DNA of 64,000 bases. It comes from Mariniflexile sp044335535 (lineage in GTDB: Bacteria > Bacteroidota > Bacteroidia > Flavobacteriales > Flavobacteriaceae). Below are positions 20,801 to 28,678 of this stretch, one piece after another. The stretch spans positions 62,001 to 126,000 of the forward strand of contig NZ_JBIQVZ010000009.1 of NCBI RefSeq assembly GCF_044335535.1. The letters run 5' to 3'. A model generated the notes under the pieces. The model saw nothing but the letters and a program-made list of their open reading frames with translations. It did not search any database and was not told the origin of the DNA. Both the position numbers and the translations under genes were made by a program. How positions within the stretch are numbered: position 1 is the stretch's first letter; each line of letters begins with the position of its first letter.

Positions 20801-21933
20801 TAGTGCCACGAGGGGATTATACTAGGGTTTTAGCCGAGTTTTGGGCAGATGGTCCAGATTCAGAAACGCCACCAGGTCATTGGTTTACAATATTAAATTA
20901 TGTTAGTGATCATGAATTATTGGAAAAGAAGCTAAATGGAGAAGGCGATGTTTTAGATAACCTCGAATGGGATGTCAAATCATATTTTATCCTTGGTGGA
21001 GCAATGCACGATTCAGCCATATCAGCATGGAGTATAAAAGGATGGTATGATTATGTTAGACCAATAACAGCTATAAGGTATATGGCTGAAAAGGGACAGA
21101 GCACTGAAACGTTAAGACAAAATTATAATGAGTTAGGAATTCCTTTAGAAGAAGGGTTTGTAGAAGTAATAGAATTAGATGACCCATTAGTTGGAGAGAA
21201 TAATGAAAACTTAGGAAAAATAAAGATAAAATCATGGAAAGGACATAGCTATGTTAATGATCCAAAAACAGATACAGCAGGAGTAGGTTGGATTTTGTCT
21301 CAAGATTGGTGGCCTTATCAACGGCCAACTTTTGTAACACCTCCATTTGCTGGATTTGTTTCAGGACATTCAACTTTTTCTAGGGCCGCCGCTGAGGTAA
21401 TGACATTGATAACAGGGAGTGAATATTTTCCTGGTGGGATGGGTGAGTTTTTGGCTAAAAAAGATGATTTTTTAGTATTTGAAAAAGGGCCTTCTGTAGA
21501 TGTAAAACTACAATGGGCAACATATAGAGATGCTTCAGATCAATGTAGCCTATCAAGAATTTGGGGAGGTATACATCCTCCAATAGATGATATTCAGGGA
21601 AGGTTAATAGGTGAAGAAATAGGAAAAAAAGCTTTTTTTTATGGTGCTAAATATTTTGATGGTAATAAGAAATTTAATGATTATAATTTAAATAAAGCTG
21701 TAGCATATCCTAATCCAGTTTCTAACAATTCTAACGAGATTTTTATAACTAATACCTCTAAAAATGATAATATTTCTTTATTTGATATAAATGGAAGATT
21801 TTTGAGTATTGAATTGGAATTTAATGAAGCTACTAAAATTTCAAAAATCAAATTAGTTAAACATATATCGAATGGGATTTATATTCTAAGATTGAATAAT
21901 CAATCCATTAAAATTGCGGTTGGTCATAATTAA
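17890..21933 (+). CDS. VCBS/ASPIC repeat protein fused to a vanadium-haloperoxidase/PAP2 domain, T9SS cargo
   Basis: A 1347-residue secreted protein. After a signal peptide (about 1-26) come several VCBS/FG-GAP repeats (about 45-415, each with a DYDNDGDLDLF-like calcium loop), an ASPIC/UnbV domain (about 436-515), a GCTDPNSCNYNP cysteine motif (536-547), and a haloperoxidase/PAP2 domain (about 645-1255). The last domain has the full signature: K1050-x6-RP, SGH at 1158-1160, and SR-x5-H-x3-D at 1222-1233. The last roughly 75 residues, starting near AVAYPNPVSNN, form a type IX secretion sorting domain. A vanadate-dependent haloperoxidase or phosphatase activity is predicted but not proven. It sits 80 bp after the GH5 gene in the same direction. 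Confidence 0.88.
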   Translation: MKTKNILLKFIIAGLFSFLSFQKLKAQTFKRIESFAGLESVSKNNGVSVADYDNDGDLDLFVVAKSQDSKDDETSYSRLFKNNNDGTFTDVTEFSGLVNLFPIGESAISSVALAGFKFGAFWGDYDNDGYPDLFFTHSNKIQLFHNESNGTFVEKTDIAGFEKNNGCVNTDATWFDYNNDGFLDIYISDWNISNSGSSCKGNQLYRNNGDSTFTNVSDIFEGVVRKSSYQSMPFDFNNDGWMDLYVANDYGTEPNDLFINNNGNGFVEQANAYGLDHSKDDMGIAIGDYNNDGFFDFYITAITENALLENNKNNTFTNRSTELNVNNTGWAWGVNFSDFDLDTDEDLFVLNGYQFGGPFSTENIYFENLFADGDNKFVNSSVKTNLLANVISVSQVAFDYDNDGDLDIYVTNNNTGSFFYENQLLDFVKPSEDLHWLKVKLEGTISNRDAIGAKVSVKTTKGTFLRYNSGKGFLSQSLLPLHFGLSSDTNVLEIEIIWPSGIIENYKDLPSDTTIKLKENEGYSIDETPPSIKQYGCTDPNSCNYNPFAVVSTETCIYLEANNIIGALKAHKNSVEVYSYPIKEGNSLVWKVEGGTIIEQKTINSIDVEWGTGSTGKISLVESSDLCNSGLVELSVALLDNDVDIEKHSVARLWNEALLELIRKDYARPTVHSRNLFHTSIAMYDAWAIYDDNASTYLIGNDINGFSSKFNGFTTTESIEAARNQTISYAAYRLLSERFRQSPNQILSQSILDSLMDELGYDISIDGIDYANGDPKALGNYIANQIIGYGLQDGSNEANQYKNTYYEPVNEPLKLSQPESLLNINPDRWQPLSFNTFIDQSGNLIEGVTPGFLGPEWGNVYPFSLEESDKKTYSRSGHNYHVYYDPIPPPSIYFDQYKWSFSLVAKWSSHLDPADGVLWDISPKSIGNISSSLFPRNYDDYKNFYDEIDGGDIGTGRLINPYTKDLYQEQVVPRGDYTRVLAEFWADGPDSETPPGHWFTILNYVSDHELLEKKLNGEGDVLDNLEWDVKSYFILGGAMHDSAISAWSIKGWYDYVRPITAIRYMAEKGQSTETLRQNYNELGIPLEEGFVEVIELDDPLVGENNENLGKIKIKSWKGHSYVNDPKTDTAGVGWILSQDWWPYQRPTFVTPPFAGFVSGHSTFSRAAAEVMTLITGSEYFPGGMGEFLAKKDDFLVFEKGPSVDVKLQWATYRDASDQCSLSRIWGGIHPPIDDIQGRLIGEEIGKKAFFYGAKYFDGNKKFNDYNLNKAVAYPNPVSNNSNEIFITNTSKNDNISLFDINGRFLSIELEFNEATKISKIKLVKHISNGIYILRLNNQSIKIAVGHN

Positions 21934-22504
21934 CTTATCACTCAGGTACCTTAATAGCTTAAAATATTTAGCAAGTGTGGCGTGACGGAATGTTTTTGGT
22001 TGATTACTGATACTTCGGTAATAGTTAAAAGTTTGATGACTAAAAGTTACTTTATTACGATAGATTTTAAAAGATTATCTAAAAAAGAGCAAGAAGCGAA
22101 AAAATGTGAGCCAGTATCACCTATAGTGATGGAGACGATACAATTCTTGAAACACATAAATATAGCGTAATAGATTTTCCTTTGGATGAACTGCGTTTAT
22201 TTTTCGTGTATACTTCGTATTATATTTACAGCCATAATTTATAAGATTAGCTATTTGCGGTGATAATCGCCGTTGTACAAATATATTGTAAATTATGTTA
22301 TTTTTAAATTGTATAAACTATGTGATTGTGTTGATTTTTATTACAAATGTTGTGTGTAGATTAATCATTGTAATTTAATTCTATCTAATGTTTGTACAAA
22401 CAAAAAGTTGAGATGTATTTTGTTTGCACATCCAACATCTTTTTAACGACAACCCTTAAGGTGTTCGAATCGGTATCTTGGAGAGTTGAACTTTTAAAAA
22501 GTTT
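21934..22504. other. Gene-poor stretch between the xylan locus and tmRNA
   Basis: About 570 bp with no convincing gene. A 62-codon frame at 21982-22170 has lysine- and glutamate-rich codons (RLSKKEQEAKK) but no recognisable family and no neighbours. It could be a decayed gene remnant. A GCGGTGATAATCGCCG hairpin-like patch lies near 22257-22272. Nothing else stands out. Confidence 0.4.
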
Positions 22505-22542
22505 ATAAAAAACAAAGCCACTGTCTTTCAGTAGCTTTGTTT
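22505..22542 (-). terminator. Intrinsic terminator of tmRNA
   Basis: On the minus strand a 13-bp stem (AACAAAGCTACTG pairing with CAGTGGCTTTGTT, with one G-U pair) and a 5-nt loop run straight into a T-rich tract, about 10 nt beyond the mature tmRNA 3' end. This is a strong rho-independent terminator in the right place. Confidence 0.85.
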
Positions 22543-22551
22543 GTCTTTCTG

Positions 22552-22943
22552 TGGAGTCGGAGAGAATCGAACTCTCGTCCAAACAAGTAACCAAAAGGCT
22601 TTCTACACGTTTATTCTTTTCTTGGGTTTTCGATTACAAGCTGGTTAAAGACAACCTACATGTAACTTAGCTTCTTTAGTTTCAACTGGGCATCAAAGCA
22701 CTACCCAATCTATGTTAACATTTACGATGCCTCAAAAAGGAACGCCGTTAACCAAGGCTTTCCGGAGACATAAAGCTTGTACACCTTGTGTACCTAGGCT
22801 AATCTTACTAAAATTCAGATTAAGCAGCTAAAGCGTAGTTATTCTCGCCGTTTAAAGTTTGACCTAGCCTTTTACGTGTTTCAAAGTCATTACACGACGT
22901 GCTTACCATTCAATTAATCTCGCTGTCAAAACCAGTCGACCCC
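22552..22943 (-). ncRNA. ssrA: Transfer-messenger RNA (tmRNA)
   Basis: The minus strand starts GGGGTCGACTGGTTTTGACA, the conserved tmRNA 5' end, and ends with a T-arm and acceptor strand (GTTCGATTCTC then CGACTCCA). The 5' GGGGTCG pairs with 3' CGACTCC, giving a 7-bp acceptor stem with one G-U. Length is about 392 nt, usual for Bacteroidota. CCA is not encoded after the discriminator A and would be added post-transcriptionally. The product rescues stalled ribosomes with SmpB and tags the peptide for proteolysis. An internal tag frame confirms the call. Confidence 0.97.
22820..22849 (-). other. tmRNA proteolysis-tag reading frame (GENNYALAA)
   Basis: Nine codons, GGC GAG AAT AAC TAC GCT TTA GCT GCT, are followed by TAA inside the tmRNA and encode GENNYALAA. 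This is the tag known from Flavobacterium-type bacteria. The ALAA end is the usual signal for Clp proteases. Confidence 0.93.
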
Positions 22944-22947
22944 ATTA

Positions 22948-22967
22948 ATTCCTGCGAAGGCAGGAAT
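22948..22967. repeat. REP-like extragenic hairpin
   Basis: ATTCCTGCGAAGGCAGGAAT, an inverted repeat with a GAA-type loop, lies 5 bp upstream of the tmRNA 5' end. Related copies occur near 28728, 50886, 51800, 52435, 52650 and 53376, always between genes or at a gene end. Here it falls between tmRNA and any promoter further upstream. Confidence 0.8.
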
Positions 22968-23230
22968 CTTATAAATTGAAAAAATAATATTCTTAATTAT
23001 GGCGTTATCCAAAAGATCTAGGCTCCCCGCTACATCTTTTGCAAAAGCAAAAGGATGTCGCTTCAAATGCCAAAGGTATTCACAAATTCCTATTTGTTTA
23101 AATAGGAATGTATGAGTAATCCTTAACGCGGACTGCAAAGTTATCAAAAAAGTTTGTATACCCTTGCAAATCCAACTATTTTAGAGCAAAATTTATACCA
23201 AAGCACAAGTTGTCAGTAAACAATCAACAA

Positions 23231-24442
23231 ATGAATATAAAATTCGCTATCATCAAAGAGCGTAAAAACCCACCAGATCGTCGCGTGGTATTTTCACCAG
23301 CAAAATTAGCCGAAGCCGAAACTCAATTTCCTGAAGCTACTTTTAAAGTAGAATTGTCTGATATTAGGTTTTTTTCAGATGAGGCATATAAAAAAGCAGG
23401 ATTTGAAGTGACAAATGATGTGTCCGATTGTGATGTGATGATAGGTGTAAAAGAAGTGCCTATAGAAGCGCTTATTCCAAATAAAAAATATTTTTTCTTT
23501 TCCCATACTATAAAAAAACAGCCTTACAATAGAAAACTGTTACAGGCTATTTTAGAAAAAAACATAGAACTTTATGATTATGAAACCATTGTAAATAACC
23601 AAGGATTTCGCTTAATAGGGTTTGGTTATTATGCAGGTATTGTTGGTGTTTATAATGGGTTTCGTGCTTGGGGATTAAAATTCGATTCTTGGAATTTACC
23701 AAAAGCAGGAACATTGCCTAATCAAGAAGCTTTAATCACCGAATTAAACAAAATAAAACTACCCGCCATTAAAATACTATTAACAGGAAGTGGAAAAGTA
23801 TCAAACGGTGCACAACACATGTTGGATGCCATGCGCATTAAAAAAGTTTCGGTACATGATTATTTGAATAACTCGTTTAGTGAGGCTGTATATTGTAAAA
23901 TTGACGTGCTGGATTATAACAAACGTAAAGACGGAAAAGTAATAGATGTGTTTGATTTTTTTAATAATCCACAAGATTACGAGTCTAACTTTATGCGTTT
24001 TGCCAAGGTAACTGATTATTATATTGCAGGGCATTTTTATGGAAATGACGCGCCCCATTTTTATACAAAACAAGATGTTAAATCTCCTCATTTTAATATT
24101 AAAGTAGTTGCCGATATTAGTTGTGATGTTAATGGGCCTATTGCTACTACTTTAAGAGCCTCAACCATTTTAGATCCTATTTATGGCTATGACCCACAAA
24201 CCGAAACCGAAACCGATTTTAAATCAGAAAATGCTATAGCTGTTATGTCGGTAGATAATTTACCTTGCGAGCTTCCTAAAGATGCCAGCGAAGGGTTTGG
24301 GGAGCAATTTTTACAGCATGTTATCCCTGCTTTCTTTAATAATGATGTCGATGGTGTTTTACAGCGAGCTAAAATAACTGAAAATGGCAGGTTAACCGAG
24401 CGTTTTAAATATTTGCAAGATTATGTAAATGAAAAGCAATAG
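23231..24442 (+). CDS. NAD(P)-dependent saccharopine/alanine dehydrogenase-like enzyme
   Basis: A 403-residue protein, with the ATG at 23231 chosen over an in-frame TTG at 23210. The start IKFAIIKERKNPPDRRVVFSP matches the N-terminal domain of the alanine dehydrogenase/transhydrogenase superfamily. The Rossmann-type segment ILLTGSGKVSNGA carries a glycine-rich nucleotide-binding loop. Length and pattern fit lysine-forming saccharopine dehydrogenase-like proteins of Flavobacteriaceae. The physiological reaction, oxidoreduction of a secondary amine linking lysine or alanine to a keto acid, is inferred from the family. It lies beside a short-chain dehydrogenase on the same strand, 37 bp apart, so co-transcription is likely. 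Confidence 0.82.
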   Translation: MNIKFAIIKERKNPPDRRVVFSPAKLAEAETQFPEATFKVELSDIRFFSDEAYKKAGFEVTNDVSDCDVMIGVKEVPIEALIPNKKYFFFSHTIKKQPYNRKLLQAILEKNIELYDYETIVNNQGFRLIGFGYYAGIVGVYNGFRAWGLKFDSWNLPKAGTLPNQEALITELNKIKLPAIKILLTGSGKVSNGAQHMLDAMRIKKVSVHDYLNNSFSEAVYCKIDVLDYNKRKDGKVIDVFDFFNNPQDYESNFMRFAKVTDYYIAGHFYGNDAPHFYTKQDVKSPHFNIKVVADISCDVNGPIATTLRASTILDPIYGYDPQTETETDFKSENAIAVMSVDNLPCELPKDASEGFGEQFLQHVIPAFFNNDVDGVLQRAKITENGRLTERFKYLQDYVNEKQ

Positions 24443-24479
24443 CTTTGCATGCTAAATTCCCCTAATTGAACTTGAATTT

Positions 24480-25259
24480 ATGACAAAAACGGCATTAATA
24501 ACTGGAGCTGCTTCAGGGTTGGGCTATGAATTGGCTTTGCTATTGGCCAATGATGGCTATAACTTAATTTTAATAGATATAGATAATACTAACTTACAAA
24601 TTGCAAAAACTGACATAGAGAACATGTTTTCGTGCAATGTGTCTACACTATTAAAAGATTTAAGCAAACCTAACGTTGCTACCGAAATAATGGAAGAAAT
24701 CAATCATGTACCAGTAGATGTTTTGGTCAATAATGCTGGGTTTGGCTTGTTTGGAACTTTTGCCAATACCGAGTGGGAACGCGAGTTGGATATGTTACAT
24801 GTGCATATTTTAACCACAACGCATTTAACCAAGCTCGTGTTAGAGGGCATGTTAAAACGTGGTTCGGGAAAAATACTTAATATGTCTTCGTTGGCGGCTT
24901 TTCAACCGGGACCACTTATGTCTATTTATTACGCTTCTAAGTCGTATTTGTTATCATTTTCTGAAGCTATTGCCAACGAGTTAAAAGGCACGGGTGTAAC
25001 CGTTACAGCATTATGTCCAGGACCAACTAAAACATCGTTTCAAAAAGTAGTTTCAAAAAATACTTCAGAAAATAAGATTAGTTTTAATATGGCATGTGCA
25101 TCGGAAGTAGCGCTTTATGGTTATAACGCCATGCAAAAAGGAAAAACGGTTGCTATTCCAGGTATCTTAAATAAATTTCTTTCAACCATACATCGCTTTG
25201 TTTCTAGAAGCATGGCTACAAGGATAGTTAGGAACTTGCAGGAAAAAAACAGGGACTAA
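24480..25259 (+). CDS. Short-chain dehydrogenase/reductase (SDR)
   Basis: A 259-residue cytosolic oxidoreductase of the classical SDR family. It has the cofactor loop TGAASGLG (9-16), NNAG (84-87), a catalytic serine in NMSS (about 136-137) and the Y150-x3-K154 pair in YYASK. The acidic residue after the second strand (DIDN) points to NAD(H) over NADP(H), as an inference. It resembles the DltE/YqjQ-type group of SDRs with a C-terminal FLSTIHRF amphipathic region. The substrate is unknown. It follows the saccharopine-dehydrogenase-like gene by 37 bp. Confidence 0.87.
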   Translation: MTKTALITGAASGLGYELALLLANDGYNLILIDIDNTNLQIAKTDIENMFSCNVSTLLKDLSKPNVATEIMEEINHVPVDVLVNNAGFGLFGTFANTEWERELDMLHVHILTTTHLTKLVLEGMLKRGSGKILNMSSLAAFQPGPLMSIYYASKSYLLSFSEAIANELKGTGVTVTALCPGPTKTSFQKVVSKNTSENKISFNMACASEVALYGYNAMQKGKTVAIPGILNKFLSTIHRFVSRSMATRIVRNLQEKNRD

Positions 25260-25420
25260 TAATAATTTCATTAGTGTCCGATTAAAGATTCTAAGCTTCA
25301 CTAAAAGAAAATAGAATAAAGACTAAATGACCCCAATGTAATAATTTCTAAAGGGATTAAATTAAAGCATATATTTTCTTGATTTATTTGATGAATTTCT
25401 TTTTATAGTTGTTAAAAAAG

Positions 25421-25440
25421 AATTATCTTATAAGATAATT
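25421..25440. promoter_or_regulatory. Perfect 20-bp palindrome upstream of slipin gene
   Basis: AATTATCTTATAAGATAATT is an exact palindrome with no spacer. It ends 30 bp before the slipin ATG and is the only such structure in the 211-bp gap after the SDR gene. Position and symmetry suit a dimeric repressor or activator site. AT-richness makes chance palindromes more likely here, so confidence is moderate. Confidence 0.4.
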
Positions 25441-25470
25441 AACTGAGTATTAACTAAAAAGAGATGTATT

Positions 25471-26220
25471 ATGAATCCTCCTTTAATGTTTACGGTTGTT
25501 CTTGTGGTACTCCTATTATCGGGTATACGCATTATTTTTGAATACAAACGCGCTTTAAAATTTAGGTTTGGTAAATATATTAAAACCTTACAACCTGGAT
25601 TTAGATGGATTATTCCCATAGTTGAGACCATACAGATAGTGGATATTCGGGTTATCACAATTAATGTGGTTTCCCAGGAAGTTATGACCGAAGATAACGT
25701 GCCATGTAGTATTGATGGTGTGGTGTTTTTTAAGGTTGTTGACCCTGAAATGGCGGTCTTGGAAGTTGAAGAGTACAAATTTGCCATTACACAATTATCA
25801 CAGGCAGCTTTGCGTGATGTTTGTGGTAAGGTTGAACTGGATACCATTCTATCCAAACGGGAAGAAATGGGCAAAAACATCAAGAAAATTGTTGAGGTTG
25901 AAACCAAGCAATGGGGCATTGATATTATTGATGTCAAGATAAAAGACATCCAATTGCCTGAAAACATGAAACGTATGATGGCCAATCAAGCAGAAGCAGA
26001 ACGTTCCAGACGTGCACGTATTATTTTGGCATTGGCGGAAGAGCAAGCAGCGGGCAAGTTACTGGAAGCTGGTAAACTGATAGATCAATCGCCATCAGCG
26101 ATTAAATTAAGGTTATATCAAACGTTATCTAACATTGCAGCAGAAAAGAACTCAACCATAGTGTTCCCGTTCCCGGAAGAAGTATTGCCTAGACAACATA
26201 AAAAAGAAACTAGTAGTTAA
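25471..26220 (+). CDS. Slipin (stomatin/SPFH band-7 family) membrane protein
   Basis: A 249-residue protein with an N-terminal hydrophobic anchor (about 5-22). The band-7/SPFH domain (about 25-190) contains the typical LQPGFRWIIP, DNVPCSIDGVVFFKV and LREVCG-like segments (ALRDVCGKVELDTILSKR). An ERSRRARIILALAEEQAA coiled region follows. Slipins oligomerise on the inner face of the membrane and organise lipid microdomains or regulate partner proteases. The usual NfeD-type partner gene is not adjacent here, so the gene stands alone. Homologues in Bacteroidota have the same length. Confidence 0.9.
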   Translation: MNPPLMFTVVLVVLLLSGIRIIFEYKRALKFRFGKYIKTLQPGFRWIIPIVETIQIVDIRVITINVVSQEVMTEDNVPCSIDGVVFFKVVDPEMAVLEVEEYKFAITQLSQAALRDVCGKVELDTILSKREEMGKNIKKIVEVETKQWGIDIIDVKIKDIQLPENMKRMMANQAEAERSRRARIILALAEEQAAGKLLEAGKLIDQSPSAIKLRLYQTLSNIAAEKNSTIVFPFPEEVLPRQHKKETSS

Positions 26221-26504
26221 TGAACTCGTTTAAATTTAAAGAAAACACATATTAGGCCAGCAACGGTTTTTACGGTACGTTTTAGTACATGACAGTAATC
26301 CAAATATAATCAGATATATGTATGAACTTGCCGGAGCTGTATAAATAAAAAAGAGATGGAGAAGGACTTCGACGATGCTCAGTCTTACAACGTATGGTTT
26401 GAATTGGTTTTGTGGACACAGTTTCTCATAGGAACCTGTCGAAGCTATATGCAGAGAGGTTAGGTATTGGACTTCAACAAGCTCCATGTGACGCTTCATT
26501 TTTG

Positions 26505-27173
26505 TTATGTACTAAAGGATGGTTTATAGAGTTGTTTGAACATCCAAAATCCAATATTCAAGAATATTCCAAATAAAAAAGTAAACAACCAAGCTTCTCT
26601 ATATATTATAGGCTGTAACACTATATTAAAAACATCTAAAATTAAATATTTAGGATTGCTTAGAATTTCCCAAGAATTATAACGTAAAAATCTGCCTAGA
26701 TAGACTCCAAAACTTGATAGAAATAGAAGTATAATGAATAGAATATCGTTAACAGGTTTCTTTATGTATGCTTTTAGAATGTTTTTCATATCTAGCACCG
26801 ATAAATAAAATAATAATAAGCCATTGCAAGCAAATGATGTTACTACCAGGATATCCAACCACAAATAAGAATCGGGGTTAAATCTTAAATGCATTAAATC
26901 CGTAATAATATATGATGCATTTGGTAAAAATAATAACCATATGCCAAACCAAAGTATGAGCTTCATTTTTTTAATGTTTGGTTGAAGGATTAAATAACTT
27001 GTAATAACAAATGGAATGATGGCTAGAAACAAATTCCATATTAAAAACAAGTAAAAGAATGAGTGGTTTAATTTTATTCTAATCATTAGCAAAAACACAC
27101 TAAATATTAATGATATGACTAATACTGAATAAAGCTTAAATTGGTTGAATATGAATTGTTTTATGGTATACAT
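26505..27173 (-). CDS. DUF1361 multi-pass membrane protein
   Basis: A 222-residue integral membrane protein with about seven hydrophobic segments. The motif WLLFLPNASYIITDLMHL is the signature of DUF1361 proteins. Function is unknown for the family. It is the last gene of a reverse-strand operon of four (Coq4-like, SanA-like, DUF2809, DUF1361), and its start overlaps the end of the DUF2809 gene by 13 bp, which suggests translational coupling. The company it keeps points to a role at the cell envelope, but the sequence does not say which. Confidence 0.82.
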   Translation of the reverse strand: MYTIKQFIFNQFKLYSVLVISLIFSVFLLMIRIKLNHSFFYLFLIWNLFLAIIPFVITSYLILQPNIKKMKLILWFGIWLLFLPNASYIITDLMHLRFNPDSYLWLDILVVTSFACNGLLLFYLSVLDMKNILKAYIKKPVNDILFIILLFLSSFGVYLGRFLRYNSWEILSNPKYLILDVFNIVLQPIIYREAWLFTFLFGIFLNIGFWMFKQLYKPSFST

Positions 27174-27544
27174 AACTTGATTGGTTTTAGTTCAACAATT
27201 AAAACAGTAACGATTCCTAAGGTATATGCCACCAGATCTGAAAACTGAAAGGTGCTACCTAGTATGAGTTTGGCTGAATGGCTGTTTTGTAGGCTGAGCG
27301 GTTTAAGAATGTTAACCAGTTGTGAAAACTCTATAGCAAAAGAGAAGGCTAAAACACCCATAGCAATATAAAAATGCTTGCCTTTAATAAAGCTTTTAAA
27401 AAAGCAGTACATTAAAATGACTACCAAATAATCGCCAAAGGTGTGACGAATAAAGCCGCTTTTTAAAAAGGTAGCAATCAACACTTCAACTATAAGAAGC
27501 GTTATGGTTACTGTGAGATAGGTTTTGTTAAGTTTTAATGTCAT
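27161..27544 (-). CDS. DUF2809 small membrane protein
   Basis: A 127-residue protein with about four transmembrane segments. HTFGDYLVVILMYCFFKS and FSFAIEFSQ are characteristic of the DUF2809 family, often annotated as RIP metalloprotease-like or simply hypothetical. Function is unknown. It overlaps the upstream SanA-like gene by 4 bp and the downstream DUF1361 gene by 13 bp, so the four genes are surely one transcript. The length is normal for the family. Confidence 0.8.
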   Translation of the reverse strand: MTLKLNKTYLTVTITLLIVEVLIATFLKSGFIRHTFGDYLVVILMYCFFKSFIKGKHFYIAMGVLAFSFAIEFSQLVNILKPLSLQNSHSAKLILGSTFQFSDLVAYTLGIVTVLIVELKPIKLCIP

Positions 27545-28170
27545 CTTATTTCAATTTTTTCGCCAAGAAATTTTGGTTCTACGTTAAAGAGAATGTCTAA
27601 ACAAGCTTTTGTTCTTGCGAGATATTCACGTAAGTTAGTTTTTAAACCATATTTGCCTTTTATATCTTGAGTATTGAAACCAATGGCTTTTATATTAAAA
27701 TGCTTGGCCAAATAAATTGCTCGCTCATTATGAAATTTTTGAGAAATAATGGTAAATTCTGTAAGATTAAAAATTTCTTTTGCCCTCACAACCGAATCTA
27801 ATGTTCTAAAACCTGCATAGTCTAGAAATATTTTTTCTTCAGGTATTCCATGTTTGATGAAGTCGTTTTTAAAATCTGTTGGTTCATCATAGTCGTTTTT
27901 GCCATTGTCACCACTAACTAAAATGAAATCTATTTTGTTTGCATTATATAATGAAACAGCAGCTTCAACTCTATATTGATAGTATAAATTTATACGACCA
28001 TCAGACAGATATTTACTTGTCCCCAAAACCAGACCGACTTTATTTTTAGGGATTTGGAGCACGTCATTATAAATTGAATTTTTGGTTTGAAAAGACAACC
28101 AAAAATTTAAAGCGAAAATGACAATAAATACAAATAGGATTAGAAAAATAATCTTTTTTATGTATTTCAT
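27541..28170 (-). CDS. SanA/YdcF-like DUF218 protein
   Basis: A 209-residue protein with one N-terminal membrane anchor (about 5-27) and a DUF218 domain outside the cytoplasm. It shows VGLVLGTSKY, FILVSGDN, DYAGFRTLDSVVRAKEIF and SQKFHNERAIYLAK, which together identify the SanA subfamily. SanA affects vancomycin exclusion and envelope integrity in enterobacteria, but its biochemical activity is not settled. The gene overlaps its neighbours on both sides by 4 bp, inside the operon led by the Coq4-like gene. Confidence 0.9.
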   Translation of the reverse strand: MKYIKKIIFLILFVFIVIFALNFWLSFQTKNSIYNDVLQIPKNKVGLVLGTSKYLSDGRINLYYQYRVEAAVSLYNANKIDFILVSGDNGKNDYDEPTDFKNDFIKHGIPEEKIFLDYAGFRTLDSVVRAKEIFNLTEFTIISQKFHNERAIYLAKHFNIKAIGFNTQDIKGKYGLKTNLREYLARTKACLDILFNVEPKFLGEKIEIR

Positions 28171-28670
28171 TTTAAGGTTTTAGTTTGAATATTTAGAAGA
28201 CTCATTTGATCGTTTGAAAATATAGATTCTCTAAATGTATAAATAGAAACATTTAAAAGCTTTTTATAATCGTAATGATGAAAGGCATTTGCATTTTTTC
28301 CGATGCAATATGAATTATAATAAAACTTAAAATAATCTGGTAAAATAATAATGCCCAGTATAACCGCTCCATATAAGTAAAGACTTCTTTTTCCGTTACC
28401 AAAGCATAAACACTGTAAAGCAATTTCATCCTCAACTTTAGTCCCATATCCTGTTAAAGTATGATAGGCATCATGGCGTTCTACTTTTGAAATGAGTTCA
28501 AAATTATTTTTATCTAAAAATAAACCGAGATGCTTTCCAAAAGAGTCATCTGGATAAGTTAGTAATTCTTCTCTGTAAATACCCCAAGGCTGATGTTTCT
28601 TAAACATACTCGTATAAATTTCCTGAGATTTATTAAATAGCCATTCTATAATTTTTTTTCTTAATTTCAT
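28167..28670 (-). CDS. Coq4-like protein
   Basis: A 167-residue protein with the Coq4 zinc-binding signature H-D-x2-H-x11-E, seen as HDAYH followed eleven residues later by Glu (VEDE). The surrounding pattern FGKHLGLFLDKNNFELIS then HDAYHTLTGYGT fits the family. In eukaryotes Coq4 acts in ubiquinone synthesis. Bacteroidota use menaquinone, so that role is unlikely here and another function is implied. It is the first gene of a four-gene operon and is preceded by a 19-bp palindrome that is shared with the nearby regulator operon. Confidence 0.8.
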   Translation of the reverse strand: MKLRKKIIEWLFNKSQEIYTSMFKKHQPWGIYREELLTYPDDSFGKHLGLFLDKNNFELISKVERHDAYHTLTGYGTKVEDEIALQCLCFGNGKRSLYLYGAVILGIIILPDYFKFYYNSYCIGKNANAFHHYDYKKLLNVSIYTFRESIFSNDQMSLLNIQTKTLK

Positions 28671-28678
28671 ATATAAAG

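Noticed and set aside
22450..22500. Possible attachment-site duplicate of the tmRNA 3' end (GGTGTTCGAATCGG and TTGGAGAGTTGAAC)
   Set aside because: Only scattered bases match the tmRNA T-arm and acceptor. No continuous identity and no integrase nearby.
22385..22594. Reverse frame over the tmRNA 3' region
   Set aside because: It overlaps the tmRNA acceptor/T-arm and its terminator, which are much better supported.
25428..25985. A 185-codon reverse frame opposite the slipin gene
   Set aside because: The forward slipin has clear SPFH motifs. The reverse frame is serine/threonine-rich shadow sequence.
26236..26499. An 87-codon reverse frame downstream of the slipin gene
   Set aside because: Composition is irregular and it contains MITE-like words (TTCGACGATGCTCAG, CAAGCTCCATGTGAC). 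It is probably decayed repeat DNA.
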